Position numbers and translations under genes: made by a program. The notes under the pieces are model-generated. The model did not search any database. It saw only the letters and a program-made list of their open reading frames with translations, and was not told the origin of the DNA. Source: Acidimicrobiaceae bacterium (GTDB lineage Bacteria > Actinomycetota > Acidimicrobiia > Acidimicrobiales > RAAP-2). From it: a stretch of 64,000 bases of DNA. The stretch is from assembly GCA_003133685.1 (NCBI GenBank), contig PKYQ01000018.1, positions 62,001 through 126,000 of the forward strand, in the 5' to 3' direction. Positions 63,498 to 64,000 of the stretch are shown piece by piece (positions within the stretch are counted from its first letter, which is position 1; the number at the start of each line of letters is the position of its first letter).

Positions 63498-64000
63498 TCA
63501 CTTCTCTAGTTTCGCGAGGCCCTCGTTCAATTGCAACACGTCGATGTAACTGGAACCCAAGAATCCCCACTGCGCCGGGTGCGTCTGTTGCCTGATGAGC
63601 GTACGCAGTCGGGCCGGCGAGATCCCGGTGGCCTTGGACACCATCGGAATCTGAACCGTCGCGTCCAGCGCCGAGATATCGGGGTCGATGCCGCTGCCCG
63701 AGGTGGTCACCAGATCCGGCGTGGGGTCGACACCGAGCTTGTGCCAGTACGCAACGAGCGCCTTGGTGTCGGCGAGCAGGACCTTGGAACGGGGACCGAG
63801 GTTAGTCGCCCCGGACTCACCACTGACGCCATTGGCGACGAGGGGATTGTCTCCACCGGACACGTTGTCTTTGGGGTTGGCGGCGTAGGGTCCGGTGTCA
63901 TCGGGGCGACCGTTGAAGACGCAACTACCCAGAGGGTTTCCCGGGCACTTGGTAGCGGCCCAGTTCTGGCCAATAAGCGTCGATCCGTTGGCCGTCAGTG
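63498..64000 (-). CDS. kdpC: K+-transporting ATPase subunit KdpC (5' end beyond window)
   Basis: Single-helix subunit that stabilises the KdpFABC potassium pump. The visible C-terminal 166 residues include GSTLIGQNWA, a lineage-specific insert with TKCPGNPLGSC, FNGRPDDTGPY, VSGGDNPL and the conserved ending TSGSGIDPDISALDA then ARLRTLIRQQT. The N-terminal membrane helix is off the right edge. kdpA/kdpB are presumably further right. Followed by the DUF4118 protein and the His-less KdpD. Confidence 0.92.
   Translation of the reverse strand, partial: LTANGSTLIGQNWAATKCPGNPLGSCVFNGRPDDTGPYAANPKDNVSGGDNPLVANGVSGESGATNLGPRSKVLLADTKALVAYWHKLGVDPTPDLVTTSGSGIDPDISALDATVQIPMVSKATGISPARLRTLIRQQTHPAQWGFLGSSYIDVLQLNEGLAKLEK

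Overview
The window reads as a chromosomal segment of a high-GC Gram-positive bacterium (Actinomycetota). Supporting signs are the GC-rich codon use, many GTG starts, an LCP-family envelope enzyme, PASTA and GT87 proteins, a SufBCD/SufS/SufU iron-sulfur system, the Streptomyces-type mesaconyl-CoA hydratase and many apparently leaderless genes. Acidimicrobiia is my best guess, but no rRNA or phylogenetic marker is present to prove it. I found no tRNA, rRNA, CRISPR array, prophage or intact insertion sequence.

Layout. 1-6.6 kb: lipB, an E2 acyltransferase (sucB-like) and lpdA on the minus strand form a lipoate/2-oxoacid dehydrogenase group. It is split by about 3.5 kb holding an alpha/beta hydrolase, an orphan encapsulated-ferritin-like gene, a 24-residue membrane peptide, an ArsR/SRPBCC pair and short duplicated promoter sequences. 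6.7-10.8 kb: rnhA, an Rrf2 regulator, thiE, a hydrolase lacking its serine nucleophile, an acyl-CoA dehydrogenase and a metallo-hydrolase. 10.9-20.4 kb: the SUF machinery in two arms, sufC-sufS-sufU (+) and sufB / sufD-Rieske-sufC (-), with an LCP gene, an enoyl-CoA hydratase and an acetyltransferase between. 20.5-25.4 kb: oligopeptidase B, a RodZ-tail-like membrane protein, flavin reductase and mutY. 24.9-29.7 kb: the lower ethylmalonyl-CoA pathway (mesaconyl-CoA hydratase, methylsuccinyl-CoA dehydrogenase, beta-methylmalyl-CoA lyase) with a Ni/Co transporter behind a perfect palindrome; cobalt import would suit the B12-dependent mutases of that pathway. 29.9-37 kb: envelope and accessory genes (NlpC/P60, Lgt-like, a MazF-like fusion, GT87 mannosyltransferase, PadR plus PASTA protein, secreted propeller protein). 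37-43.3 kb: acyl-CoA dehydrogenase, ilvE, leuB, greA, leuC, leuD. 43.3-50 kb: a PLP lyase/FGGY kinase pair, two unrelated 3-methyladenine glycosylases tail to tail, and a GGDEF-EAL protein. 50-54.5 kb: ACC deaminase, hydroxyacid dehydrogenase, glycerate kinase and a PQ-loop protein. 54.5-56.4 kb: leuA behind an attenuator with an 11-residue leader peptide. 56.4-64 kb: aldo/keto reductase, racemase, FUSC transporter and the end of a kdp locus whose KdpD lacks the phospho-acceptor histidine.

Recurring theme. At least a dozen genes carry a TANNNT hexamer (often TAGGCT or TAAACT) exactly 6-7 bases before an ATG or GTG and no Shine-Dalgarno sequence, as expected for leaderless mRNAs. The leuA leader peptide uses the same architecture. 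The most interesting observations are the compact leucine attenuator, the His-less KdpD beside a kinase-free DUF4118 protein, the orphan EncFtn, the kinase/PLP-lyase pair, the MazF-like fusion and the duplicated sucB promoter.
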